A DNA stretch of 64,000 nt, from NCBI GenBank assembly GCA_028291545.1, contig JAQGHR010000004.1, positions 82,834 to 146,833 on the forward strand, in the 5' to 3' direction. The notes beneath the pieces are model-generated. The model was not told the DNA's origin and ran no database searches. It saw only the letters and a list, made by a program, of their open reading frames with translations. Of this stretch, positions 34,875-43,593 are shown one piece after another. This DNA is from Planctomycetota bacterium. GTDB taxonomy: Bacteria > Planctomycetota > Planctomycetia > Isosphaerales > Isosphaeraceae. A program made the position numbers and the translations under genes. Each line of letters opens with the position of its first letter. The stretch's first letter is position 1.

Positions 34875-35074
34875 ATGAGCATCCCGACGAAGCGCGATGA
34901 TCTCCTCGCGGGCTGCCCGAACTGGCCGAGTTCCTCGCCCCCTTCCCCGTCCACTTCAAGCGGAGCGAGGGGCGACAGACCCTCGAACGTTACCTCACCG
35001 GATCGCTCACCGAGCATCCCGATAAGAACTGCGACACGATCGCCAAAGTCGTCCCCGACACTTCCGAGCAGCGG
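34875..35074 (+). pseudogene. Relic of an IS701-type (DDE_5) transposase N-terminus
   Basis: ATG 34875 begins 'MSIPTKRDDLLAG'. After a one-base loss near 34912-34917 the adjacent frame continues 'LPELAEFLAPFPVHFKRSEG' and 'RYLTGSLTEHPDKNCDTIAK', ending 'SEQR' at 35074. This order of motifs is the conserved N-terminus of IS701-family transposases, recognised by eye. The match stops abruptly and nothing resembling the catalytic domain follows, so about 68 codons survive. It cannot encode a working enzyme. Confidence 0.65.
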
Positions 35075-35075
35075 A

Positions 35076-35316
35076 CCGATGGTTAGAACGCCGCCCGAGT
35101 TTCCCTCGACGAGTGAATCGTAAACGCTGTCGCCGAAATTGATATTGCCCGTCCCGCCCAGCGCCTGTGTGCCAAGAAAGTCCGGCCGGCCGTAGTTCGC
35201 CCCCTGGCCGATGGCCACGGCGGCGTTCGTAAGCGTCAGTCCGCCCGTCACATCGGCGCTGGCATTATTGACTTGCCCCAGGTCGAAGACTTTCGCTGCG
35301 GTCTGCGAGGGATCGC
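35076..35316 (-). pseudogene. Fragment of an unidentified, probably secreted repeat-rich protein
   Basis: On the minus strand this segment reads as Gly/Asn/Thr-rich sequence ('GDPSQTAAKVFDLGQVNN', 'GTQALGGTGNINFGDSVYDS') that looks like a piece of a beta-helical or adhesin-type surface protein. It is cut on one side by the IS630 element and on the other abuts the IS701 relic. No start or natural end is visible and I cannot assign a family. It may equally be a chance open frame, so confidence is low. Confidence 0.3.
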
Positions 35317-35319
35317 CTA

Positions 35320-36473
35320 AATAGCTTCCGGCAAACCGGAAAGTGCCCTGGGCGTAGAAATGGGTGTAGCGTCCGTCCCTGACCACCCCGGCAGTCCCAT
35401 GACGCGCACCATCGACTTGAGCCCCGCACGGCGCACAGCCCTACTCGGCCGCGACCGCAAGCACCCCGTTTCCGAGATCCGCCTCCGCTGCCACATCCTC
35501 CTGCTCCTGGACGACGGACACACCTGGGTGACCGTCGCCTCGCTGCTGTTCTGTAGCTCCCGGACCATCGACCGCCAGGTCAAGCGGTTCCAGGCCGAGG
35601 GCGTCGAGGGGGTGGCCGGGCAGAAGCCCGGCCGACCCTTTCGCCTCACCGCCGACCGGGTCGCCGTCACCGTCGAGTGGGTCACCACAAAGGCGCCCCG
35701 CGACTTCGGCTCCCTCCGGAGCCGGTGGTACTGCGAGGCGGTGGCGATCCTGATGCTCGAGCTCCACCACGTCGAAGTCGGCCGCGAGACTGTCCGCCGG
35801 TGGCTGCACCGCGGGGGCCTGGTCTGCCGCCGCCCGCGCCCCGTGATCGGCCCGAAGGACCCCGACCGCCAGGTCAAGCTCGACGCCGTTCGCGGCCTGC
35901 TCAACGGCCTGCCCATCGACGAGACGGCAGTGTTCCAGGACGAGGTGGACATCAACACCGACCCCAAGATCGGGTCGATGTGGATGGTCAGGGGCGAGCG
36001 GGCTACCGTCGAGACGCCGGGGAACGACGAGAAGCGTTACCTCTCCGGGTCGATGCACTGGCGGACCGGCCAGGTGTTCGTGAACGAGGGGGCGCCGAAG
36101 CAAGGCCGCGACACGGCGCCGTTCCTGGCCCACCTGGACGATTTGCGGTCCCGGTTGAGGCGGTATCGGGTGATCCACGTGATTTGCGACAGCGCGAAGT
36201 GCCACACGAGTGACGGGGTGGCGGTGTACCTGTGGGACCACCGGGACCGGATCGAGCTGCACCTGCTGCCGAAGTCCAGCCCGGACGGCAACCCGATCGA
36301 GCGGATGTAGTGGAACCTGCACGACAGGATCACCCGCAACCACAAGTGCGAGGCGATGCATGAGTTATTGGACCTGAGGTTCGCCTGGCTGGGGAGCCGG
36401 AACCCGTTCAAGGTCGAGGACAGGGTGTACCGGGCCGTAGCCTGATCCACTTTCCCTGTTGACGGGAGCTATT
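35320..36473 (+). mobile_element. IS630-family insertion sequence (1154 bp)
   Basis: The ends are imperfect 26-bp inverted repeats (35320-35345 and 36448-36473, 21 of 26 matching by eye), beginning 'aatagct'. TA dinucleotides flank both ends (35318-35319 and 36474-36475), as expected for IS630/Tc1-mariner elements that duplicate TA. The single transposase gene inside is interrupted by an amber codon. The right end abuts the stop codon of the glycosyltransferase gene, and the left end cuts the fragment at 35076-35316. Confidence 0.82.
35399..36445 (+). pseudogene. IS630-type transposase with an internal amber codon
   Basis: The transposase starts at ATG 35399 ('MTRTIDLSPARRTALLGRD') with helix-turn-helix regions, then the DDE domain: Asp in 'VFQDEVDINTD', Asp in 'VIHVICDSAKCH' and Glu in 'SSPDGNPIERM'. 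A TAG at 36308-36310 follows directly, where family members usually have Trp ('NPIERMWW'). The same frame continues for 44 more family-like residues ('WNLHDRITRNHKC') to TGA at 36443-36445. A TGG to TAG change would explain this. All three catalytic residues precede the stop, so a product lacking only the last 45 residues could be made. Activity is doubtful. Confidence 0.85.
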
Positions 36474-37966
36474 TAGACCGAAGCGGCGAACGGCCCGACC
36501 TCGGTGCGATTCGTGCTGTCTTGCGGACACGTCGTGCTCGCGACCGGGCCAGGACCCGAGAAGCCGCTCTCGGCGACAAGGACCACAACCATGAACGGCA
36601 CCCAGTCGTAGAGGCTCGAGAACCGGTCGCTATCGGTTAGTGTCGCAGCATGGAAGGCAACCGTCGCGAGGTAGCCCAGGCTCAGCCATCGGACGGCGGA
36701 ATCACGGTGGCTAGGGACGGCGCCGAGGCGCCGCCGAAACCGTCGCGATATCAGCGAACCGACGAATGCGATGGAGAGGACGGGCCGAAAGACGAGCAGG
36801 TACCATCGGCCGATCGCGGCCCAGGCGCGGGTGGAGACGGTGTCCCCTGGAGCAGACATGTAGCGAAGTCCAAGCCGGTCCCCGAGCGATTCGGAGTCGG
36901 AGTACAACCGGTTGACTGCGGACACATCACACACGAGGTGTTCAAACCAGTAGCGCATGGGAGAGCGGTCATCGAGCGACGACTCGTAGAGGCCCCCGAA
37001 ACAGACGACGCTCTGAGCCATTTCCATCAGGTGACGCCCCGGGTGCTTCTTCCACTGCTCGCGGAGCAATCGTCCGGCGATTTCCTCGGCCGCGACCGTC
37101 CCGTGACGATTGGTCAGTTCCCACAACCAGTCGTAGCTCACGCCGCCCTTGCCGAGCGAGGCGTTGACCTGTCTCATCTCGGGAAGTTTGTTGACCAGCG
37201 GGTGGTGGAACGACTTGTAGAGTAATAACGCTCTCGTCTGAAACATGTTCAGTGATATTTTATGATATAAATTGTAATTTCTGAAAATCCAGGGACCGAT
37301 GATGAGAGCGCTGGCCAGTCCGCAGGCAAGAACGAACTTCGCGGCCTCTCGACGCTGGGACGTCTTCGAGTCGCCCCTCTTCCGGGCCAGGATGATCCCG
37401 ACGATCAGGGTCGCGACGAAGGGTGCAACGTTGATGCGAACCAGGACGCTGGTCCCGCTCATGATTCCGATCAGGACGCCCCTGCCGATGCTCGGGCCCT
37501 CACGCAGACCCGGCAGTGCCACGAGCGTGAAGGCGAGGAGCATCACGAGGCAGAGGCCCTCGGACATCATCGAATGTTCGTAGATCAGTCCGATGGGATT
37601 GATGCCGAGGAACACGGCCAGCATTTCGCCCGTTCGAGGAGATCGCAGGGTGCGACCAAGGCCCCAACCGATCAGAACTCCCGCCAATCCGAGCGCGGCC
37701 TGAACGAGCAGGATTCGGTCCGACCGCAAGCAGGTGAACGGTAGCCAGGTCGCCTGGAAAATCGGATAGCCCGGCACGCGGCAATCCCGCAATCCGATGA
37801 TCTTGGCGTCGGAAAAATCGAGGCGTTCGGCGATCGCCTTCGCCGCGTGCAGGAAATCCCAGGAATCCGCGGTCAGGAGCAGCGGGAAGTCATGAAAGAG
37901 CTGAACGCGAATCGCGATGATGAGCAACAGGTAGAAAGCCATGCGAAAGAGTCGAGAGCGATCCAT
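36473..37966 (-). CDS. Multi-pass membrane glycosyltransferase (GT39/ArnT-like, GT-C fold)
   Basis: This is a 497-residue integral membrane protein with roughly nine to ten hydrophobic helices. The first helix is followed by 'LLTADSWDFLHAAKAI', placing an Asp in the first extracytoplasmic loop as in GT-C enzymes that use lipid-linked sugars. 'EHSMMSEGLCLV' also resembles dolichyl-phosphate-mannose-type transferases. The acceptor is unknown. The TAA stop (36473-36475) overlaps the TA at the IS630 boundary. Removing the element in silico still leaves a stop in frame (TAG), so the C-terminus appears complete. About 200 bases separate its start from the argG stop. Confidence 0.75.
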   Translation of the reverse strand: MDRSRLFRMAFYLLLIIAIRVQLFHDFPLLLTADSWDFLHAAKAIAERLDFSDAKIIGLRDCRVPGYPIFQATWLPFTCLRSDRILLVQAALGLAGVLIGWGLGRTLRSPRTGEMLAVFLGINPIGLIYEHSMMSEGLCLVMLLAFTLVALPGLREGPSIGRGVLIGIMSGTSVLVRINVAPFVATLIVGIILARKRGDSKTSQRREAAKFVLACGLASALIIGPWIFRNYNLYHKISLNMFQTRALLLYKSFHHPLVNKLPEMRQVNASLGKGGVSYDWLWELTNRHGTVAAEEIAGRLLREQWKKHPGRHLMEMAQSVVCFGGLYESSLDDRSPMRYWFEHLVCDVSAVNRLYSDSESLGDRLGLRYMSAPGDTVSTRAWAAIGRWYLLVFRPVLSIAFVGSLISRRFRRRLGAVPSHRDSAVRWLSLGYLATVAFHAATLTDSDRFSSLYDWVPFMVVVLVAESGFSGPGPVASTTCPQDSTNRTEVGPFAASV

Positions 37967-38167
37967 GCTCGTTGCCTCAAGGGGTCATTTCCCCGGGCTC
38001 GCGGTGTCCGACGGTTCCTCCGGATCGTGTCGCTCATCTCGTTGTGGGGCGCGTAAGCGCGCGAAGGCTACCCGTTCCCGTGACCCGGATCAAGTCCACC
38101 TCGTTGTCAAACGGTAGCCGAATGGGTGCCGGAAGCTCCCGGAACCCATGGAAAACCGCCGGCCGTT

Positions 38168-39412
38168 TCACGACGGAGGGATGATGCTCGGCAGTTCGAG
38201 ACGATGTCCCGTTCCTTTGAGCATCTGGTGTTTCGCCTGCGTGGTTTGCGCCAAGCCGTGGATCTTGATGAACCCTTGGGCCGCGGAGGCGTCGTATTGA
38301 TCGCCCTCGTCGTAGGTCGCAAGCTCGTGACGATACAGGCTGTGCTCGCTCTTCCGCCCCGCGATCATCGCGTGACCCTTGAATAGTTTGACTTTCGCGG
38401 TGCCCGACACGTACTGTTGGTTCGAGACCACGAACGCCATCAGGTCCTGATGCAAGGCGCTGAACCACAGGCCGTTGTAGATCAGGTCAGAATACGCCTG
38501 GCTGACGTAGGTCTTGAAGCGGAGGGCATCCTTCGAGAGTGTGAGGAACTCGATCTCTCGGTGCGCCTCGTGCAAGACGATGGCCGCCGGCGCCTCGTAG
38601 ATCTCACGCGACTTGATTCCGACCAGACGGTTCTCGATGTGGTCAATCCGGCCGACTCCGTGCCGTCCCGCGATCACGTTCAACTCCTCGATCAGCCGTG
38701 GTCCGTCCATGTCCTGCCCGTTGAGGCTGATCGGACGACCGCGGTCGAAGGAGATCTCGACGACCTCCGGCGCATCGGGGGCCGTCTTCGGGTCGGCAGT
38801 CCACTGAAACGTCTCGGGAGGGGGTTCGATCCAGGGATCTTCCAGGATGCCGGCCTCGATCGAGCGACCCCAGAGGTTCTGGTCGGTCGAGAAAATCTTC
38901 TCCTTCGTCGCCTCAACTTCGATGCCGTGCTCCAGCGCGTAGTTCAGTTCTTCCGTACGGGTCCACTTCCATTCGCGAACCGGGGCGATGATCTTGAGGT
39001 GAGGCGCGAGGGTCTGAAAAGTGACATCGAAACGAACCTGATCGTTGCCCTTCCCCGTGCATCCGTGGGCGACCGCCACCGCGCCATGCTCCTTCGCCAC
39101 GCGCACCATGAGCTGTGCGATGAGCGGACGTCCAAGTGCGGTTGCGAGCGGATACTTGCCTTCGTAGAGTGCACCCGCCATCAGCGAGGGGAAGGCGAAG
39201 TAATCCACAAATAGGTTGCGGACGTCCTCGGCAATCGCCTCGACCGCTCCGGTACGAAGGGCCTTCCGCCGGATAGCCTCGATGTCCTGACCCTGGCCGA
39301 GGTCGCATGTGTACGCGATCACGTCGAGACCATACGTCTCATTGATCCACTTGACGGCCACGGACGTATCAAGTCCACCACTGTAGGCCAGCACCACCTT
39401 GTCGCGTGCCAC
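38168..39412 (-). CDS. argG: Argininosuccinate synthase
   Basis: This is a 414-residue cytoplasmic enzyme that joins citrulline and aspartate with ATP, the penultimate step of arginine synthesis. The N-terminal PP-loop 'VLAYSGGLDTSVAVKW' starts at about residue 6, and 'AHGCTGKGNDQVRFD' and 'SREIYEAPAA' are family signatures. The start is taken as GTG 39412, just before 'ARDKVVLAYSGG', with a purine-rich stretch upstream. A longer frame to 39496 would add 28 atypical residues. The gene is not accompanied by argH or other arginine genes, which is common in planctomycetes. Confidence 0.95.
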   Translation of the reverse strand: MARDKVVLAYSGGLDTSVAVKWINETYGLDVIAYTCDLGQGQDIEAIRRKALRTGAVEAIAEDVRNLFVDYFAFPSLMAGALYEGKYPLATALGRPLIAQLMVRVAKEHGAVAVAHGCTGKGNDQVRFDVTFQTLAPHLKIIAPVREWKWTRTEELNYALEHGIEVEATKEKIFSTDQNLWGRSIEAGILEDPWIEPPPETFQWTADPKTAPDAPEVVEISFDRGRPISLNGQDMDGPRLIEELNVIAGRHGVGRIDHIENRLVGIKSREIYEAPAAIVLHEAHREIEFLTLSKDALRFKTYVSQAYSDLIYNGLWFSALHQDLMAFVVSNQQYVSGTAKVKLFKGHAMIAGRKSEHSLYRHELATYDEGDQYDASAAQGFIKIHGLAQTTQAKHQMLKGTGHRLELPSIIPPS

Positions 39413-39482
39413 TTCGCCCCGCCCTTCCTCGCTCGAAACGGTGAATTTTCCGGAACCCTGCCCCCGCTCGGGGCGATTCACG

Positions 39483-40232
39483 TTAATCCGGTCCAACGCG
39501 AGCCGTCAAGCGGGGCGGAGAGCGAAACCATCGAACCCAGCCAAATCGAATGACGACGGCCACGCCCGCCCAGATCAGGCCGAGGAGGAAGCCGGCCAGG
39601 ACGTCGGAGACATAATGCACCCCCAGCCAGATGCGGCTGGCCCCCACGGCGACGGCGATCAGCAACCCGAACGCGATCAGGATCGGCCGCGACCACCGAG
39701 GGATTCCCGTGGACTCGCGAAGGATGACCATCGCGATCAAGACAAAAAATGCCCCGGCGAACAGGCCGTGTCCGCTCGGGAAACTGAAGGTCGTTTCGTG
39801 AACGAGCCGGTGCGCGAACGGAGGTCGGTGACGGCGGAACCAGAGCTTCAGGCCGATGCTCAGCAACCGGCCACCCCCGGCCACGACGAGCCAGAAGAGG
39901 GCTTCCCCTTTGCGAATGTTCCCGATCCCCAACTGCCTCAAAACGAAGAACGTCGCGGCGATGACGATGATCGCGGTCGTCGCGGCCTCCGGATTCCCGA
40001 GCAGGGTCACCGCGCGCGCAAGCCTCGTCATGACCGGCCATGCGCCTCGGTTCCGAACGACCCACTCCCGGGCCGTGTGGTCCATCGACCCCGGGTCCAC
40101 GTCCCCCTCCATGTCCACCCAGCCACCCAGGAAGTGGCCGAGCACGATCACGGCCGCGAAGGCGACAGGATAGGGCCAATACGGGGCGCGCGAGAGCAAT
40201 GCGCGCGTATCGTCAAGTCTGGGTCGATGCAC
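39483..40232 (-). CDS. PAP2-superfamily membrane phosphatase
   Basis: This is about 249 residues with five or six transmembrane helices. The three phosphatase motifs are present in order: 'KLWFRRHRP' (C1), 'SFPSGH' (C2) and 'SRIWLGVHYVSDVL' (C3). Relatives dephosphorylate phosphatidic acid or undecaprenyl pyrophosphate at the outer face of the membrane. The start is uncertain. GTG 40232 is used because the longer frame (to 40319) would begin inside an intergenic hairpin. It reads in the same direction as argG, 70 bases upstream of it. Confidence 0.85.
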   Translation of the reverse strand: MHRPRLDDTRALLSRAPYWPYPVAFAAVIVLGHFLGGWVDMEGDVDPGSMDHTAREWVVRNRGAWPVMTRLARAVTLLGNPEAATTAIIVIAATFFVLRQLGIGNIRKGEALFWLVVAGGGRLLSIGLKLWFRRHRPPFAHRLVHETTFSFPSGHGLFAGAFFVLIAMVILRESTGIPRWSRPILIAFGLLIAVAVGASRIWLGVHYVSDVLAGFLLGLIWAGVAVVIRFGWVRWFRSPPRLTARVGPD

Positions 40233-40260
40233 GGTTGGAAATGGGTAATGAACGTTGCGA

Positions 40261-40317
40261 GATCCGGGATCCCAACCTCGTGGCCCCGGTGAGGCAGCTA
40301 GGTTCGGATCCCGGATC
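40261..40317. terminator. Long inverted repeat, possible terminator of the M28 peptidase gene
   Basis: The arms 'gatccgggatcccaacc' (40261-40277) and 'ggttcggatcccggatc' (40301-40317) are complementary at 16 of 17 positions around a 23-base loop. It lies just past the M28 peptidase stop (40338, minus strand) and before the PAP2 start. No clear U-tract follows, so it may instead be an intergenic repeat. Confidence 0.4.
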
Positions 40318-40337
40318 ATGCAACTGGGTACTCCCGC

Positions 40338-42086
<1,749 letters not shown>

Positions 42087-42294
42087 CGACGATTTTCTCC
42101 GGCGTGGATCGGCGCGAGAACGAGCGGGCGGAGAGGAATCGTCAAGAATACCCAGCGATCGCGGCGGAGAGAACCGCCTTCCCACCGATTTCGCAGGTGT
42201 GTTCCTGGTCTTGCTCGGAAGAAAGATTTCGACGATCATCGAAATATTCACCGGCGGGTCGCGAATCACGCCAGGGAACCGAGGTGATCATCTG

Positions 42295-42576
42295 ATGAAC
42301 CGGGTCTTCAAGGCTCTCTCTGATCCGACCAGGAGAGAGATTCTCCGCCTGCTGACGATGCGGGAGATGAACGCCGGGGAGCTGGCCGAGCGGTTTGACC
42401 TGACCAAGCCCTCAGTCTCGCATCACTTCGCCGTCCTCAAAGACGCGGACCTGGTCCGATCCCGCCGTGACGGTCAGCAGATCATCTACTCACTGAACAC
42501 GACCGTGGTCCAGGATGTTCTATCTCGGATCTGGGACATGTTCGGAAGTCCATCGAAGCCCGGGGAGGGTGGCTAA
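42295..42576 (+). CDS. ArsR-family repressor, SdpR-like
   Basis: This is a 93-residue winged-helix protein. It begins 'MNRVFKALSDPTRREILRLL', the classic ArsR start, with the recognition helix in 'LTKPSVSHHFAVLKDADLV'. No metal-binding cysteines are present, so a metal sensor is unlikely. ATG 42295 follows 'gaggtgatc'. Its stop codon is immediately followed by the start of an SdpI-like membrane protein, the arrangement of the Bacillus sdpRI autorepressor-immunity operon. By analogy the membrane protein may titrate this repressor. Confidence 0.9.
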   Translation: MNRVFKALSDPTRREILRLLTMREMNAGELAERFDLTKPSVSHHFAVLKDADLVRSRRDGQQIIYSLNTTVVQDVLSRIWDMFGSPSKPGEGG

Positions 42577-43224
42577 ATGAGGCGAATCTACTGGACGGTA
42601 TCCATCCTCATCGTCGTCTGTACGGCCATCGCGTCGGCTGTGCTCTATCCCCAGTTGCCGGACCGGATACCGATCCACTGGAATTTCCGGGGAGAGATCG
42701 ACGGCTACGGCCCGAAGAACTGGGCGATCTGGTTTTTTCCGGCCGTCCTCCTCGGCTTGCTGGGTCTATTCGCCGTTCTTCCGAAACTGACCACCAAATC
42801 GATGAGCATGGAGGGATTCAAGGACACCTATGCCTTCGTCGTCATGGCAAGCATCGGCATCCTCGCGTTCGTCGACGCGCTGACGTTGCTCGCCGCGACG
42901 CATCACGCCGTCGATTTTCCACGGACCCTGATGCTCGCGGTCTTCGTTGCCTTCGCGCTGCAGGGCAACGTGCTGGGCAAGGTCACGCGCAATCCTTACG
43001 TCGGCATCAAGGTGCCCTGGACGCTCCTGAGCGACAAGGTCTGGAACGCGACACATCGTCTTGGGGCGTGGCTCTTCACGGCTTGCGGAATCGTGGGGAT
43101 CGTGCTCACCGCATCCGGAGGCCCCCTTTGGTTGACCCCGGTTCCGCTCCTCATCGCGGCGCTGGTCCCGATCGTCTATTCCTTCATGCTGTACCGAAAG
43201 CTGGAAGCGCGGGGTGAACTTTGA
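42577..43224 (+). CDS. SdpI-family membrane protein (DUF1648)
   Basis: This is a 215-residue protein with about six transmembrane helices. The DUF1648 signature 'LPDRIPIHWNFRGEIDGY' lies in the first loop, and 'GNVLGKVTRNPYVGIKVPW' in the middle is typical of the SdpI family. In Bacillus, SdpI gives immunity to the SdpC killing factor and sequesters SdpR at the membrane. No SdpC-like toxin gene is visible nearby, so its ligand is unknown. It starts directly after the repressor stop, implying translational coupling. Confidence 0.88.
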   Translation: MRRIYWTVSILIVVCTAIASAVLYPQLPDRIPIHWNFRGEIDGYGPKNWAIWFFPAVLLGLLGLFAVLPKLTTKSMSMEGFKDTYAFVVMASIGILAFVDALTLLAATHHAVDFPRTLMLAVFVAFALQGNVLGKVTRNPYVGIKVPWTLLSDKVWNATHRLGAWLFTACGIVGIVLTASGGPLWLTPVPLLIAALVPIVYSFMLYRKLEARGEL

Positions 43225-43593
43225 GCGGAGAGCCCATCACTGAAAGCAAACCCGAAAAGTGAAAATCAGCGTGGTCTCGCGTACGAGGCTATCCAGAATG
43301 GTTGCTGTTAGCCCCGGAGCGGCCGGGCTGAATAGCCAGGGGCGGCAAGCCCCTGGTTTCGGTCACGCCGGTCGCGCTCGCCCGGGACGGGCGAGGGAAC
43401 GGTCGTCCAACCACGGGGTTCCGCCGCCCGTACCGGGCGAGAATTCCTGGCCTGCGCGGGATACGCCGAAGTCCAGGGGCGTGCCGCCCCTGGCTATTCA
43501 CCCCGGCCCCTCCGGGGCAAAAAAGCATAATTCCGGATAGCCCCAAAGACGCGAGGCCACGCGACAAGTCCACAAGGCCACGGGCGGCTCGCC
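43225..43593. other. Intergenic region containing a long inverted repeat
   Basis: These 369 bases separate the SdpI-like gene from the end of the minus-strand esterase. More than half is taken up by the inverted-repeat element annotated separately. Open frames on either strand across it (for example 43259-43540) are Gly/Pro/Arg-rich by-products of the repeat and are not taken as genes. Confidence 0.6.
43311..43518. repeat. Imperfect long inverted repeat (46-bp arms), REP/MITE-like
   Basis: The arms 43311-43356 and 43473-43518 are inverted copies with three mismatches in 46 by eye. Each arm itself contains a perfect 7-bp hairpin ('ccagggg' paired with 'cccctgg'). About 116 bases separate the arms. 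The nested structure and intergenic position after a gene end suggest a dispersed palindromic element of the kind common in planctomycete genomes. It could also end transcription from both sides. Confidence 0.7.

Noticed and set aside
43259..43573. Small open frames on both strands in the spacer after the SdpI-like gene
   Set aside because: They are translations of the long inverted repeat and mirror each other. No start signal or protein-like composition.
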